Shown: positions 28,997 to 38,092 of the stretch, piece by piece
Layout: each line of letters starts with the position of its first letter
Position numbering within the stretch: position 1 is the stretch's first letter
Source of the DNA: Yersinia pekkanenii
GTDB lineage: Bacteria; Pseudomonadota; Gammaproteobacteria; Enterobacterales; Enterobacteriaceae
DNA: 64,000 nucleotides
Assembly (NCBI RefSeq): GCF_001152565.1
Contig: NZ_CQAZ01000003.1
Coordinates: 1-64,000 of the forward strand
Direction of reading: 5' to 3'
Program-made: the position numbers and the translations under genes
Notes under the pieces: generated by a model
What the model saw: only the letters and a program-made list of their open reading frames with translations
Told to the model about the DNA's origin: nothing
The model's database searches: none

Positions 28997-30391
28997 TCAC
29001 TCGCTCAGTAATAATAATATTTTAGACTTAACTATAAATGTAATTACTATTATCATGATTATAGTTTTTATGGCTAACCCCACAACAAGACTCTGCTCAT
29101 TTAGATATAGTACCATTGGGTACACAAATAATAACCCAGCACTATAAAATATAAGGTATTTAAAGGGAATGATATTGTTTTTAGTGATGAAAGTTGCAGT
29201 AACATAATGTAGTGCGGCTAAAAAAAAGTAAGCAATAACGGTAGCCCAAGCAGATCCAGCAATGCCAAAAATTGGGATTAAATAATAATTAAGAACAATA
29301 TTAATAGCTAACGCACCTAATGTGGCGGAAGAAATAATCATTGTTTTCTTTTTATAAAATACAAAATTAACGTAAACCAAATACATATGAATTAAAGAGT
29401 TACCGATAATTATTAATGGTAGTATTGGAACACTATCATAATATTTTTCACCAGAAAGAAAAATGACCATTTCTTTAGATAATAGCATAGTAATGGCACA
29501 TACTAAAAACATCAACACTGTGCTTGCATATGTTGCTCTTTTTATTAAATCATTATCTTTACTGTTTATTAATTTATAAAGTTTTGGTTGCCATGATGAA
29601 TTCCATGCCATAATAACGACAATAACACACATGCCTAAGTTATAGGCAAAGGAGTAAATGCCTGCAGAGTATATACCCATTAATTTATTAATAATAAGTC
29701 TGTCAGCTTGCGCAAGAAGAGAGTTAGAAAGAACGTGGACAATTAATGGTAATGAAAATATTAATGCTTCTTTAAGATATAGAAATTTAAACTCGCCGCG
29801 ACTTAATTTCCATAGTACTCTTAAGACATATACGATGAGTATTATATTAACAATCATTTGTGCATAAATTTTTGACATATATTTATTTGATGTCAAAAAA
29901 TAAGCAAAAACAAAGATTAACGTTATTTCACTGATTTTAGCTATAATGTTAAAAATAACATAACGTTTACTCTGTCTTGATGCTTGTAGATAACAGGTAT
30001 ATATATATATGTATGAAAGCATTACACATATTAATAATATAGAGAAAAAGTCTTTTTCATTTACACCAAGAAAAGAACTAACTGGAATTCTATACAAAGG
30101 CTCAAGAATTAACAGTATGGTTTGAAATGGTATTATAAAATAGAGGATACTTAATAAATAACTATCAAAATTTTCATTCGTTATCATGTATCTATTAGTT
30201 ATAGCATTTTGTAGATTCAAACTTATAAATACATATAAAATTATAGTCGCAGTGTTAATCAGTGAAAGATAGCCATATTGTATAGGATCTAATAAGCGAG
30301 AAAGTAATGGCAGTGATATAAACAAGAATCCTTTTACGAAAACATCACCAAGAGCATAATTAAAAAAATCTGTTAATGTTTTAGATTTCAT
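28997..30391 (-). CDS. wzx: O-antigen flippase Wzx
   Basis: A 464-residue integral membrane protein with roughly 12-14 hydrophobic helices, of the MOP/polysaccharide-transport superfamily. Typical points are the N-terminal YALGDVFVKGFLFISLPLLSRLL and the mid-protein SNSLLAQADRLIINKLMGIYSAGIYSFAY. It would flip the undecaprenyl-linked repeat unit, including the FucNAc and glycerol phosphate, to the periplasm. Its start abuts the upstream transferase stop (1-bp overlap). Confidence 0.92.
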   Translation of the reverse strand: MKSKTLTDFFNYALGDVFVKGFLFISLPLLSRLLDPIQYGYLSLINTATIILYVFISLNLQNAITNRYMITNENFDSYLLSILYFIIPFQTILLILEPLYRIPVSSFLGVNEKDFFSILLICVMLSYIYIYTCYLQASRQSKRYVIFNIIAKISEITLIFVFAYFLTSNKYMSKIYAQMIVNIILIVYVLRVLWKLSRGEFKFLYLKEALIFSLPLIVHVLSNSLLAQADRLIINKLMGIYSAGIYSFAYNLGMCVIVVIMAWNSSWQPKLYKLINSKDNDLIKRATYASTVLMFLVCAITMLLSKEMVIFLSGEKYYDSVPILPLIIIGNSLIHMYLVYVNFVFYKKKTMIISSATLGALAINIVLNYYLIPIFGIAGSAWATVIAYFFLAALHYVTATFITKNNIIPFKYLIFYSAGLLFVYPMVLYLNEQSLVVGLAIKTIIMIIVITFIVKSKILLLLSE

Positions 30392-31440
30392 TATGATTTC
30401 AGCGATATTAAATAGGATTTAACTTGTCTTTCATAAATCGAGTGCATATCAATGGCATTAACTTGATCAAAATACTTTTTATAATTTGTATTCATTTCAT
30501 TAAGGCAGCATTCAAATGAATCTGTATCATCGACATCAAAGATTAACCCATTCCCATTGGTGATTAAATCGTCTTTACACCCCACTTTATTACTTACTAT
30601 TATAGGTAAACCAAACGTAAGTGCTTCCTCAATTACCAATCCCCATGGTTCTGATTTAGACGGAAGAATAAAAACATCTGCTGATTTATAAATTTCATTT
30701 AAATTAATATTATTTACATAGCCTAAAAAAGTAATATTATTCTTAGATTTACTTTCTAGTTCTATCGCCTCAGGGCCTGAACCCACAATAATTAGTTTCT
30801 CTAGCCTTTTATTAAATGTATCTACTAGAAATGACAAGTTCTTCTCTTTAGATAGTCTACCAACATATAAGTAGGTTAATATTCCCTCGTCTTTTTTCTC
30901 ATGTAAACCTTTAAATGGACGTCTTATGTAATTCGGGATGCCTACACCATGGGTTAACGTTATTTGTCCATGGAATTTTATTTTTTCTAATATTTTTTTT
31001 TGTAAAAAACCTGAAGGGTATGCAGAACTCATTCTTTTTAAAAATAATTTTTTCAATAGCCATGCATAACCAGTGGTTTTTGTTTCATTTATGCTACTTT
31101 CAATAACGACTGAGTTTTTTTTCTTATTAGATAAAAATGACAATAATAATAATTCTTTGATTTCCCATCCAGGATAAACTAGTTTTATAAAGTTTATATT
31201 TTTTAGTGTGTTATATATTTTTATAAGAGTTTGCAGGTTGTTTCTATCTTCAAAGTTTCCAACGTGTATATACTCGCTATCAAATTCATGAGTATAGTTG
31301 TAAAAATCGCTATTTCTAATTTTTGATTTATTTGATATAAAAATTACTTTTACACGGCAATATTTAGCCAATCGATTAAAAAGGTTTACTTTATAAAAAG
31401 CTGGCACATTAGTAATAAAAACAAAATCATAAGTATTCAT
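30391..31440 (-). CDS. GT4-type glycosyltransferase
   Basis: A 349-residue family-4 glycosyltransferase: YVGRLSKEKNLSFLVDTF near 192, VGSGPEAIELE near 217, and PSKSEPWGLVIEEALTFGLPIIVS near 257, the donor-binding Glu loop. No membrane segment. It is the second transferase after the TagF-like gene and overlaps its neighbours by 1 and 4 bp, so it is part of the same operon. The sugar it transfers is not predictable. Confidence 0.85.
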   Translation of the reverse strand: MNTYDFVFITNVPAFYKVNLFNRLAKYCRVKVIFISNKSKIRNSDFYNYTHEFDSEYIHVGNFEDRNNLQTLIKIYNTLKNINFIKLVYPGWEIKELLLLSFLSNKKKNSVVIESSINETKTTGYAWLLKKLFLKRMSSAYPSGFLQKKILEKIKFHGQITLTHGVGIPNYIRRPFKGLHEKKDEGILTYLYVGRLSKEKNLSFLVDTFNKRLEKLIIVGSGPEAIELESKSKNNITFLGYVNNINLNEIYKSADVFILPSKSEPWGLVIEEALTFGLPIIVSNKVGCKDDLITNGNGLIFDVDDTDSFECCLNEMNTNYKKYFDQVNAIDMHSIYERQVKSYLISLKS

Positions 31441-32579
31441 GTTATAGTTTGCTCAATGGTTTTGAACCAGAGTTTCAATACTTGTTCCTTAGTATATTCA
31501 TTTATACTTGAAGAGGCATTGTTGGAGTATTTTTTTCTTAAAGTCTCATTATCAATAAGCATTTTTATCGCTATTGATAATTGTTCAGTATTTTCAGCTT
31601 CAACTAGAATTCCATTATCTTTATTGAGGATCGTCTTGGGTCCAGCAGGACAATTAAAGCTGATACATGGCAGGCTGTATGCAAGAGCTTCAATAAGGAC
31701 CATCCCCAACCCTTCATAGCGCGATGATAAAACGAATATTTTAGCTTGTTCGTAATACTTTCCAATATTATCCGTAAAAGGTTCTAGGTATACATTAGTT
31801 AAATTTTTTTCTTTAATGAATTTCTCAAGAAGAGGTTTGTCCGGGCCATCCCCGACTATTGTTAAGGACCAATCTTGGGTGGGGATTTTAGCCCAAGCAG
31901 CTAGAAGAAGATCGAATCCCTTTTGTTCGACAAAACGCCCTACGGCTAAGACGTTATTCTTTTTATCACTTTCAAATATTTTTTTTTCAGGTATTTCTAC
32001 AATATTAGGAATGATTTTGTGTTTGTTCTTCGGTAACCAAGAATATTTATCTGCATCTTCATTTGTCAGTGTAACAACTGCTGAAATTTTTCTATAAATA
32101 ATTTTTCGGATGTATTTTAGAATGGGATTTATAACATCATATTCAAAGTGTTCAATAGCAATAATGTTTTTGTATCCCGATAACTTTGCCAATAGTGACA
32201 TTTTAGTATCACAAGATATAATAATACTTTTGTTTTTATTGAGTTTCTTTAGTAGTTTGTTTTTTTTATTTATATATTGCAAGTCAAATAATATACCTTT
32301 AATAAGTCCTTTCTTTCTATTGTACATGCTTTCTTCATATCCTTCTGTCAGAAGGTGAAGTTTGACTTTATCCGATGGTTTGAAGTATAAGTCTCTACTG
32401 GCTTTATATAAACTTATTATTTCAACATCATAATACTCTGAAAGTGCATTAGCTAGAGAAACCGATACTCTTTCTATCCCTCCTTTGGATGATATGTCAC
32501 CTAATAAAATCTGAATAACTATTTGTTTATTGCTAGAGGGTGAAAAATTGTTGGAATACTCGTGCACTGCTGTTCCCAT
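31437..32579 (-). CDS. GT4-type glycosyltransferase
   Basis: A 380-residue family-4 glycosyltransferase with SSKGGIERVSVSLANALS near 32, VGRFVEQKGFDLLLAAWAKI near 209, and LSSRYEGLGMVLIEALAYSLPCISF near 278. The start is uncertain: ATG 32579 overlaps the TagF-like gene by 47 bp and has AAGG directly before it, while an in-frame GTG at 32567 is better spaced from AAGGATGGGA. Either way the catalytic part is whole. The acceptor is the growing lipid-linked unit. Confidence 0.85.
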   Translation of the reverse strand: MGTAVHEYSNNFSPSSNKQIVIQILLGDISSKGGIERVSVSLANALSEYYDVEIISLYKASRDLYFKPSDKVKLHLLTEGYEESMYNRKKGLIKGILFDLQYINKKNKLLKKLNKNKSIIISCDTKMSLLAKLSGYKNIIAIEHFEYDVINPILKYIRKIIYRKISAVVTLTNEDADKYSWLPKNKHKIIPNIVEIPEKKIFESDKKNNVLAVGRFVEQKGFDLLLAAWAKIPTQDWSLTIVGDGPDKPLLEKFIKEKNLTNVYLEPFTDNIGKYYEQAKIFVLSSRYEGLGMVLIEALAYSLPCISFNCPAGPKTILNKDNGILVEAENTEQLSIAIKMLIDNETLRKKYSNNASSSINEYTKEQVLKLWFKTIEQTIT

Positions 32580-33690
32580 CCTTATGAAAATTAATTACAT
32601 TGTTAATCCTGTCACGTTGATCCTGATAGTCATCTTGTCCATTCAAAAGCTTTTTCAATTCATCTTGTAAAGACTGCTGACTGTTAGTTTGAGCACCTGG
32701 CATCCAGAAGTTTACTGGTTCTAGTGTGAAGCCACCCCTAGAATCTCCATATATATCAATATCAGGAATAAGAAAACAAATAGGTCTATTAAGTAACATA
32801 TAGTCAAAGTATAAAGAAGAGTAATCAGTAATTAATATATCCATATTACTTAGTAAGTGATTAATATCTAAATTTCTTGTCTGTAATGTTTCTGTTTTTA
32901 TTATGGTTATATTTTTAGTTAGTTCGACAGAAATAAATGTTTCCTCTTCGAATGGATGAAGCTTAATAAATAATTCCGCATTATTTGTTTCAAGAAAAAT
33001 ATCCAATAATTTTATATCAAAATCTATAACGCGGAGGAAATTATTATTTACAATTGGTGTTCCATCTGAATATTTCAGTGCTTTTTGATTCTGCCGAAAT
33101 GTTGGGGCGTATATTATTTTCTTTTTAGTTGTATTGGGTATTGTACTGATAAAATCTAGAGGTTGATATTGAAATAGAAAATCATTTCTAGGCTGCCCTG
33201 TTATATAGACATTGTTTGCTTTCTCTCTAAAACAAGCAGAAATTATCGAACGCATGACTTCTGAAGTCGCTATCCTATGTGCAGAAAAATCCTCCATGCC
33301 TACGTTATCGAATTCACCTAAGTAGCATATTTTTTTTAGCGGCATTCCATGCCATAAACTGATATATATCTGTGAAGTCGCTTTAGTACCAATCATTTCA
33401 TTATGTGTTGTTACAATGTATTTACTGGTGAAGTAATGGTAAAGTGATTTAATTGTTCCTGTTTTTATTACATCGAAGCTAATATTATTAAATTTACCAT
33501 CATCTTCAACGATCCAAATGACTTTATAATTTGGATGGTTAGAAATTATAAAGTCGCTTAATGCTTTTGCATTTCCAGATAGATCTGGCCGACTTTTAAA
33601 TATTATTTTTTTATCATTTTTAGGTATAAGTCTACTTAAAATACTCACTGTTTTTTTTATCACTCGAACTACTTGTTTCTTACTGATCAT
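32533..33690 (-). CDS. CDP-glycerol glycerophosphotransferase, TagB/TagF family
   Basis: A 385-residue enzyme that uses CDP-glycerol to add glycerol phosphate to a sugar acceptor. Family motifs are present: IFKSRPDLSGNAKAL near 30, SLWHGMPLKKI near 112, IYAPTFR near 191, IKLHPFEE near 245, and DILITDYSSLYFDYMLLNRP near 284. In Bacillus and Staphylococcus the family builds wall teichoic acid; here, in a Gram-negative Wzx/Wzy cluster, it most likely puts glycerol phosphate into the O unit. It overlaps tagD, its donor-making partner, by 4 bp. Whether it adds one or several glycerol phosphates is unknown. Confidence 0.88.
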   Translation of the reverse strand: MISKKQVVRVIKKTVSILSRLIPKNDKKIIFKSRPDLSGNAKALSDFIISNHPNYKVIWIVEDDGKFNNISFDVIKTGTIKSLYHYFTSKYIVTTHNEMIGTKATSQIYISLWHGMPLKKICYLGEFDNVGMEDFSAHRIATSEVMRSIISACFREKANNVYITGQPRNDFLFQYQPLDFISTIPNTTKKKIIYAPTFRQNQKALKYSDGTPIVNNNFLRVIDFDIKLLDIFLETNNAELFIKLHPFEEETFISVELTKNITIIKTETLQTRNLDINHLLSNMDILITDYSSLYFDYMLLNRPICFLIPDIDIYGDSRGGFTLEPVNFWMPGAQTNSQQSLQDELKKLLNGQDDYQDQRDRINNVINFHKDGNSSARVFQQFFTL

Positions 33691-34085
33691 CTCGGTAAAG
33701 ACCTCACAACTTCGATAATTTCAGTGGTTGATATTGATGGTGTTCTTGCTAGATAAATGACGTCACAAGCTTCCTTTACCCAGTCAAAACGCCCAGCCCA
33801 ATCATCACCCATAACTAAAATTTTCGCATCATATTGTTTAATATACTCTAATTTTAAGTCTAGTGATTCTTCAATGAATACTTCATCGACGAATCGTAAT
33901 GAGCTGATGATTTTCACTCGATCATTTTGACTATAAATAGGATATCTTTTCTTTTTACTTAAATTCAACTCATCTGATGAGACTCCTACAATAAGCTTAT
34001 CTCCGTAAGATGCAGCACGTTCTAATATATTTATATGTCCTACATGGAAAACATCGAATGTTCCAAAAGTAATGATTTTTTTCAT
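33687..34085 (-). CDS. tagD: Glycerol-3-phosphate cytidylyltransferase TagD
   Basis: A 132-residue enzyme making CDP-glycerol from sn-glycerol 3-phosphate and CTP (B. subtilis TagD 129). The HVGH catalytic motif is at residues 14-17 in FGTFDVFHVGHINIL, and RTPSISTTEI near 117 matches the ISTT signature. It is the first gene of the cluster after the JUMPstart element, about 600 bp downstream of it. The ribosome site is weak. Together with the TagF-like enzyme it gives a complete CDP-glycerol route. Confidence 0.93.
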   Translation of the reverse strand: MKKIITFGTFDVFHVGHINILERAASYGDKLIVGVSSDELNLSKKKRYPIYSQNDRVKIISSLRFVDEVFIEESLDLKLEYIKQYDAKILVMGDDWAGRFDWVKEACDVIYLARTPSISTTEIIEVVRSLPR

Positions 34086-34687
34086 ATTTAATCCAAATAA
34101 TCAATATTTATATCATTTGCAATATAATAATTTTTAATCGAGAATAATACCTGTTGATTTTATAAAATCGTAATTGCTTTAATCATATTAGCAAGAGAAT
34201 TAAATCGGTTAAAAATAAATAACTTTCTTATTCTATACAGATATTTGCACAATGATATTGTGAGTAAATTAATCATGCTTCGAGTAATGATTAAACGGTA
34301 TTAACGATAAAATGTATTATTTAGAGACATCCAAGATACATATAGCATTTAATCTAATATCGCCATTTTTTACTAACATACACGATTATACAATGGCTAA
34401 CAAATTTAACGGGGTAATCTGATTTAGCAAATTTGAGGACAGTAATGAACCGGTACTCAGCAAACGTGTTTCTTACATCAGGTTCACGCTCTCGGTATGT
34501 AGGGCGAACTGTAAATCTGTGTGGCGACATTATACGGAATAATTAAAATATTTTTATTTTATGGGTGCATTATCTTGTTGTAATTTATAGATAAATATAA
34601 TTTAAACCGTGCATGCGTGGGTTGATAGTAATGTGTATAGAGATATGTTTTCTAGTCTAAGTGGTCTCGATAATTCACTATATTATG
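34086..34687 (-). other. Long AT-rich leader between JUMPstart and tagD
   Basis: About 600 bp separate the ops element from the first gene. I see no reading frame with a ribosome site and no recognisable gene remnant, only AT-rich sequence with many stops. It would be the 5' untranslated leader if transcription starts upstream of the JUMPstart. It could be left over from a deleted first gene, but nothing recognisable supports that. Confidence 0.4.
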
Positions 34688-34727
34688 AACGCTACCGCCC
34701 TTGGCTTGCAGTTACCAATGTTCTGAA
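34688..34727 (-). promoter_or_regulatory. JUMPstart element with ops site (RfaH recruitment)
   Basis: Read on the minus strand, this stretch aligns with the JUMPstart consensus: it begins CAGAACATTGGTAACTG, continues with AAGCCAAGG, and ends in GGGCGGTAGCGT. The ops core GGCGGTAGCGT is at 34689-34699. This is the element through which RfaH is loaded onto RNA polymerase to prevent premature termination in O-antigen, core and capsule operons. It marks the start of the 14-kb minus-strand operon and fixes its direction. Confidence 0.88.
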
Positions 34728-35495
34728 ATCGTATTTTTAATGGTCTGATTGTTCGTTTTTTATTCACGCGACCCACTTTAACGTTATATCCGTGGGAGAA
34801 GTGTCTTAAGTTTGAGTGATACGTTACTATACAACTGCTTAACTTTGTGACAAATATCTAAAGATAATTCTGGGGTAATTTTCGTACTTATATTTTAGAA
34901 TTACAAGCTAAAAATTATAGTTAGCTCGAAGTTATTGACCTCTGTGATAGTGATTTTTAGCTAAAAAGTCATTTGTAAAATCGCTTGTTTTTCATATTAG
35001 TAACAGGACGTTAATCTAATTAATGAGGTTTAAATCCGAGGGGGCGCGCAAGTGTTTCTCATAAGGCACTAGATGTAGCGTTTTGTTTGTTAACCTAGTT
35101 TACCTATTGTCATACTTTCCAATCTTGTAAATTTCGATCTTTGTCGGCCTGATATTTCCTATGTATTGGCATCGGGTCTAACCTCATAAGGTCATTCGAG
35201 GTTTAAAGGCTGAGTACCGGACGGATACCGACTTATCTTTAAACGAGTTAACAAAACAACTGCCCACCGCTAAGCCTGTGAAATATTATCTTATGTTTAC
35301 TGCCCCCGCATTCAGTCGGTCATTCTGAGTCAATTATTTTTCGCCTTTTATAGGCGGACCACACTCGGATTTCTACGATTTAACCCGATAATTGCTGGTT
35401 TTTATCCTGCTGGCTCACTATAATCTCGCGCAACCTTTTTTCCCCTTCTGAACCATGGCAAGCCACTCCTAATTTACTGGCTGGGATTACACTTT
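34728..35495. other. Non-coding region between O-antigen leader and gpt
   Basis: About 770 bp with no supported gene on either strand. It should hold the minus-strand promoter of the polysaccharide operon and the plus-strand promoter of gpt. A TATAAT at 35419-35424 is the best gpt -10 candidate; a TTGCTG lies 21 bp upstream, too far to be a good -35. No insertion sequence ends, tRNA or clear gene remnant were recognised. Confidence 0.35.
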
Positions 35496-35954
35496 ATGAG
35501 CGAAAAATACGTCGTTACCTGGGATATGTTGCAAATTCACGCCCGCAAACTGGCACAGCGTTTACTGCCAGCCGAGCAATGGAAAGGTATCATTGCGGTG
35601 AGTCGTGGTGGGTTAGTACCTGCTGGCATTCTGGCGCGTGAGCTGGGTATTCGTTATGTAGACACCGTCTGCGTTTCTAGCTATGACCATGATAATCAAC
35701 GTGATCTTAAAGTTTTAAAGCGCGCTGAAGGTGATGGTGAAGGCTTTATCGTAATTGATGATTTGGTTGATACCGGTGGCACTGCGAAAGCAATCCGCGA
35801 TATGTATCCGAAAGCACATTTTGTGACTATCTTTGCCAAGCCTGCTGGCCGCCCATTAGTTGATGACTATGTGGTTGATATTCCTCAGGACACTTGGATT
35901 GAGCAGCCATGGGATATGGGCGTGACCTTCATAGCCCCATTGGGCGGTAAGTAA
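35496..35954 (+). CDS. gpt: Xanthine-guanine phosphoribosyltransferase
   Basis: A 152-residue purine salvage enzyme, same length as E. coli Gpt, converting guanine, xanthine and hypoxanthine with PRPP to the nucleotides. The PRPP-binding loop is [10 protein letters not shown] at residues 87-96, and [11 protein letters not shown] is near 34. In E. coli it adjoins pepD; here the polysaccharide cluster lies between them. It is followed by an ERIC element and a hairpin. Confidence 0.98.
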   Translation: MSEKYVVTWDMLQIHARKLAQRLLPAEQWKGIIAVSRGGLVPAGILARELGIRYVDTVCVSSYDHDNQRDLKVLKRAEGDGEGFIVIDDLVDTGGTAKAIRDMYPKAHFVTIFAKPAGRPLVDDYVVDIPQDTWIEQPWDMGVTFIAPLGGK

Positions 35955-35963
35955 TTTAACCCT

Positions 35964-36094
35964 TTATACACCCAACATAATTCAAGATGCAAAAAGGCGG
36001 CCAGCGAGAGAATCCCGATGAGCTTATACAGGTAAGTGATTCGGGTCATTGGGCGTAGCCGACAGATCAGCAACTTGAAATATGTTGGGGATAA
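35964..36094. repeat. ERIC-type intergenic palindromic element
   Basis: About 131 bp with imperfect terminal inverted repeats: TTATACACCCAACATAATTC at the left, and GAAATATGTTGGGGATAA at the right. The centre (GAATCCCGATGAGCTTATAC, then GGTAAGTGATTCGGGT) matches the ERIC core known from enterobacteria and frequent in Yersinia. It lies between gpt and frsA and would be transcribed with gpt, forming a long hairpin. Element identity is recognised from the core motif, not by search. Confidence 0.8.
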
Positions 36095-36096
36095 AT

Positions 36097-36120
36097 GCCC
36101 GGCACCTACCGGGCGTTCCA
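36097..36120 (+). terminator. Hairpin downstream of gpt
   Basis: GCCCGG and CCGGGC form a 6-bp all-GC stem with a 6-base loop, followed by GTTCCATTTT. It directly follows the ERIC element. The T run is offset from the stem, so this is a moderate candidate for the gpt terminator. Confidence 0.5.
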
Positions 36121-36205
36121 TTTTCCTCGTAGTATGAGTACACTTGGCTCTATCTGACCGGCCCTTATTGGGTTTGAATCACGGCTTATGGAGGCTATTA
36201 TCATC

Positions 36206-37453
36206 ATGGCACAGGCCAACCTTTCTGAAATTCTGTTCAAACCAAAATTCAAACATCCTGAAACCTCAACCTTAGTGCGACATGCCGGTTGTAATCATGC
36301 CATGACGGTTCATTCGGCATTGGATGGTGACACCACCCGTCACTGGTATCGGATGATTAACCGCCTTATATGGACTTGGCGCGGCGTTGATCCCCTTGAA
36401 ATAGAAGAAGTCTTATCGCGTATTGCCTGCTCAAAGGCAGAACACAGTGATAATGAACTACTGGATACCGTGGTGGGCTATCGTAACGGTAACTGGATTT
36501 ATGAATGGGCCCAGCAGGGGATGCTGTGGCAGCAAAAAGCCATGGAAGAAACCGATTCGATGAACGCAGGTCAATATTGGTTAAATGCTGCTAACTTATA
36601 CAGTATTGCCAGTTATCCACATCTGAAGGGGGATGAGCTAGCCGAACAGGTCGAAGTACTGTCTAACCGTGCTTATGAAGAGGCTGCATTACATTTACCG
36701 TACACGTTGAAAGAGCTTGATTTTGCTATTTCTGATGGCGCTACACTTTCCGGTTTCCTGCATATGCCCACTGTGGGTAGTGCGCCATTCCCTACCGTGT
36801 TGATGTGCGGAGGACTGGACACTCTGCAAAGTGACTACCATCGTCTGTTCCGCGACTATCTTGCCCCAAAAGGGATAGCGATGTTGACTGTCGATATGCC
36901 ATCGGTTGGTGCTTCATCCCGCTGGAAATTAACGCAGGATACCAGTTACTTGCATCAACAAGTATTACAGGCATTGCCAAATATCCCTTGGATTGATCAT
37001 CAGCGGGTCAGTGTTTTTGGTTTCCGTTTCGGTGCTAACGTGGCGGTACGTTTAGGTTATTTAGAGCCACAGCGGCTGCGTGCGGTGGCGTGTCTCGGCC
37101 CGATTGTTCATCATCTTTTGTGCAACAGTGATAGCCAGCGCACAGTACCAGATATGTATATGGATGTGATGGCCAGCCGATTAGGAATGGCCGATGCATC
37201 TGATGAAACGCTTAAAACAGAAATGAATAGCTATTCGCTGAAAACACAAGGGTTGCTGGGGCGGCGCTGCCAAACGCCAATGCTGGCGGGTTTCTGGGAA
37301 AATGATCCCTTTAGTCCGAAAGAGGAATCTAAACTTATCTGCTCCTCTTCTGCCGACGGCAAGTTATTGGCCATAGCATCTACGCCGTTGTATGACAATT
37401 TCCACCGTGCATTATTGCAAACCAGCCAATGGTTAGAAGATAAAATGCGTTAA
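36206..37453 (+). CDS. frsA: FrsA esterase/fermentation-respiration switch protein
   Basis: A 415-residue alpha/beta-hydrolase-fold protein, homologous to E. coli FrsA (YafA, 414). In Vibrio and E. coli FrsA binds unphosphorylated EIIA-Glc and shifts metabolism between respiration and fermentation; its enzymatic role is debated. Visible are the [11 protein letters not shown] loop near 196, [19 protein letters not shown] near 270 (where classic hydrolases have GxSxG, here GFRFG), and [12 protein letters not shown] near 370. The start ATG 36206 gives the family N-terminus; the frame opens 6 codons earlier. crl follows after 59 bp. Confidence 0.94.
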   Translation: MAQANLSEILFKPKFKHPETSTLVRHAGCNHAMTVHSALDGDTTRHWYRMINRLIWTWRGVDPLEIEEVLSRIACSKAEHSDNELLDTVVGYRNGNWIYEWAQQGMLWQQKAMEETDSMNAGQYWLNAANLYSIASYPHLKGDELAEQVEVLSNRAYEEAALHLPYTLKELDFAISDGATLSGFLHMPTVGSAPFPTVLMCGGLDTLQSDYHRLFRDYLAPKGIAMLTVDMPSVGASSRWKLTQDTSYLHQQVLQALPNIPWIDHQRVSVFGFRFGANVAVRLGYLEPQRLRAVACLGPIVHHLLCNSDSQRTVPDMYMDVMASRLGMADASDETLKTEMNSYSLKTQGLLGRRCQTPMLAGFWENDPFSPKEESKLICSSSADGKLLAIASTPLYDNFHRALLQTSQWLEDKMR

Positions 37454-37512
37454 TGAGTTGCTAATTTTTAGCAGTTTGCTAAAAAGGAGCGTCTACATAA
37501 GGAGATTTAAGA

Positions 37513-37914
37513 ATGACGTCAACCAGTGCTCATCCTAAAAGTAAGCTTATGAAACGTTTTGCAGCTTTGGGACCCTACCTGCGAGAAGGGCAGTGCCAGA
37601 ACGACCATTTTTTCTTTGATTGTTTAGCTGTTTGCGTCAATGTGAATCTTGCTCCAGAGAAGCGTGAGTTCTGGGGGTGGTGGATAGAGTTGGAACCTGC
37701 GGCTGACCATTTCAGCTATGTTTATCAGCTTGGCCTGTTTAATAAAGAAGGCAGTTGGAAAGCGGAAAAGATTAAAGATCCTGAAGTACAAGAGAAACTG
37801 GAGACCACTTTGCGTGGTTTCCATAAGCGTCTGGCCGAAATGTTGACCTCTATTGAAATGAGATTAGAGCCAGCGCAGCATTTCAGCGAACAGCCGGTTA
37901 AGCTGTCGGCATAA
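37513..37914 (+). CDS. crl: Sigma factor-binding protein Crl
   Basis: A 133-residue protein like E. coli Crl (133) that binds sigma-S and favours formation of the sigma-S RNA polymerase. Conserved parts are [16 protein letters not shown] at the N-terminus, [13 protein letters not shown], and [11 protein letters not shown] near 55. An AAGGAG ribosome site precedes the ATG. In E. coli phoE lies between crl and proB; here phoE is absent and a terminator hairpin takes the gap. Confidence 0.97.
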   Translation: MTSTSAHPKSKLMKRFAALGPYLREGQCQNDHFFFDCLAVCVNVNLAPEKREFWGWWIELEPAADHFSYVYQLGLFNKEGSWKAEKIKDPEVQEKLETTLRGFHKRLAEMLTSIEMRLEPAQHFSEQPVKLSA

Positions 37915-37972
37915 AGATATACCCTTGGTACTTGAAGCCACAGGGTTGTTAATCCCCTATTAAGAAGAACAT

Positions 37973-38007
37973 TTCCCCTTTTAACACCATAAAAAAGGGG
38001 AATTTCT
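37973..38007 (+). terminator. Terminator downstream of crl
   Basis: TTCCCCTTTT and AAAAGGGGAA pair over 10 bp around an 10-base loop, and TTTCTT follows. It lies 58 bp past the crl stop and about 85 bp before proB. Confidence 0.65.
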
Positions 38008-38092
38008 TATCATGCCTGTTGGCATAATGCCTCCCGCCTGCTACAAAGACCTCTGTACCCTTTCTTTTATTTATCCCAACGGCAGAAAAATT

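Noticed and set aside
20378-34085. Group 1 capsule or Wza/Wzc export locus
   Set aside because: No wza, wzb or wzc genes; presence of wzx, wzy, FepE-like wzz and JUMPstart fits O-antigen assembly better.
34380-34560. Possible gene remnant in the O-antigen leader (somewhat higher GC than its surroundings)
   Set aside because: No frame of useful length and no protein I recognise in any of the six frames.
37915-37950. Possible ERIC end (TATACCCTTGG and ACTTGAAG) just after crl
   Set aside because: Too short and lacks the ERIC core; could be chance or a worn remnant, so not listed.
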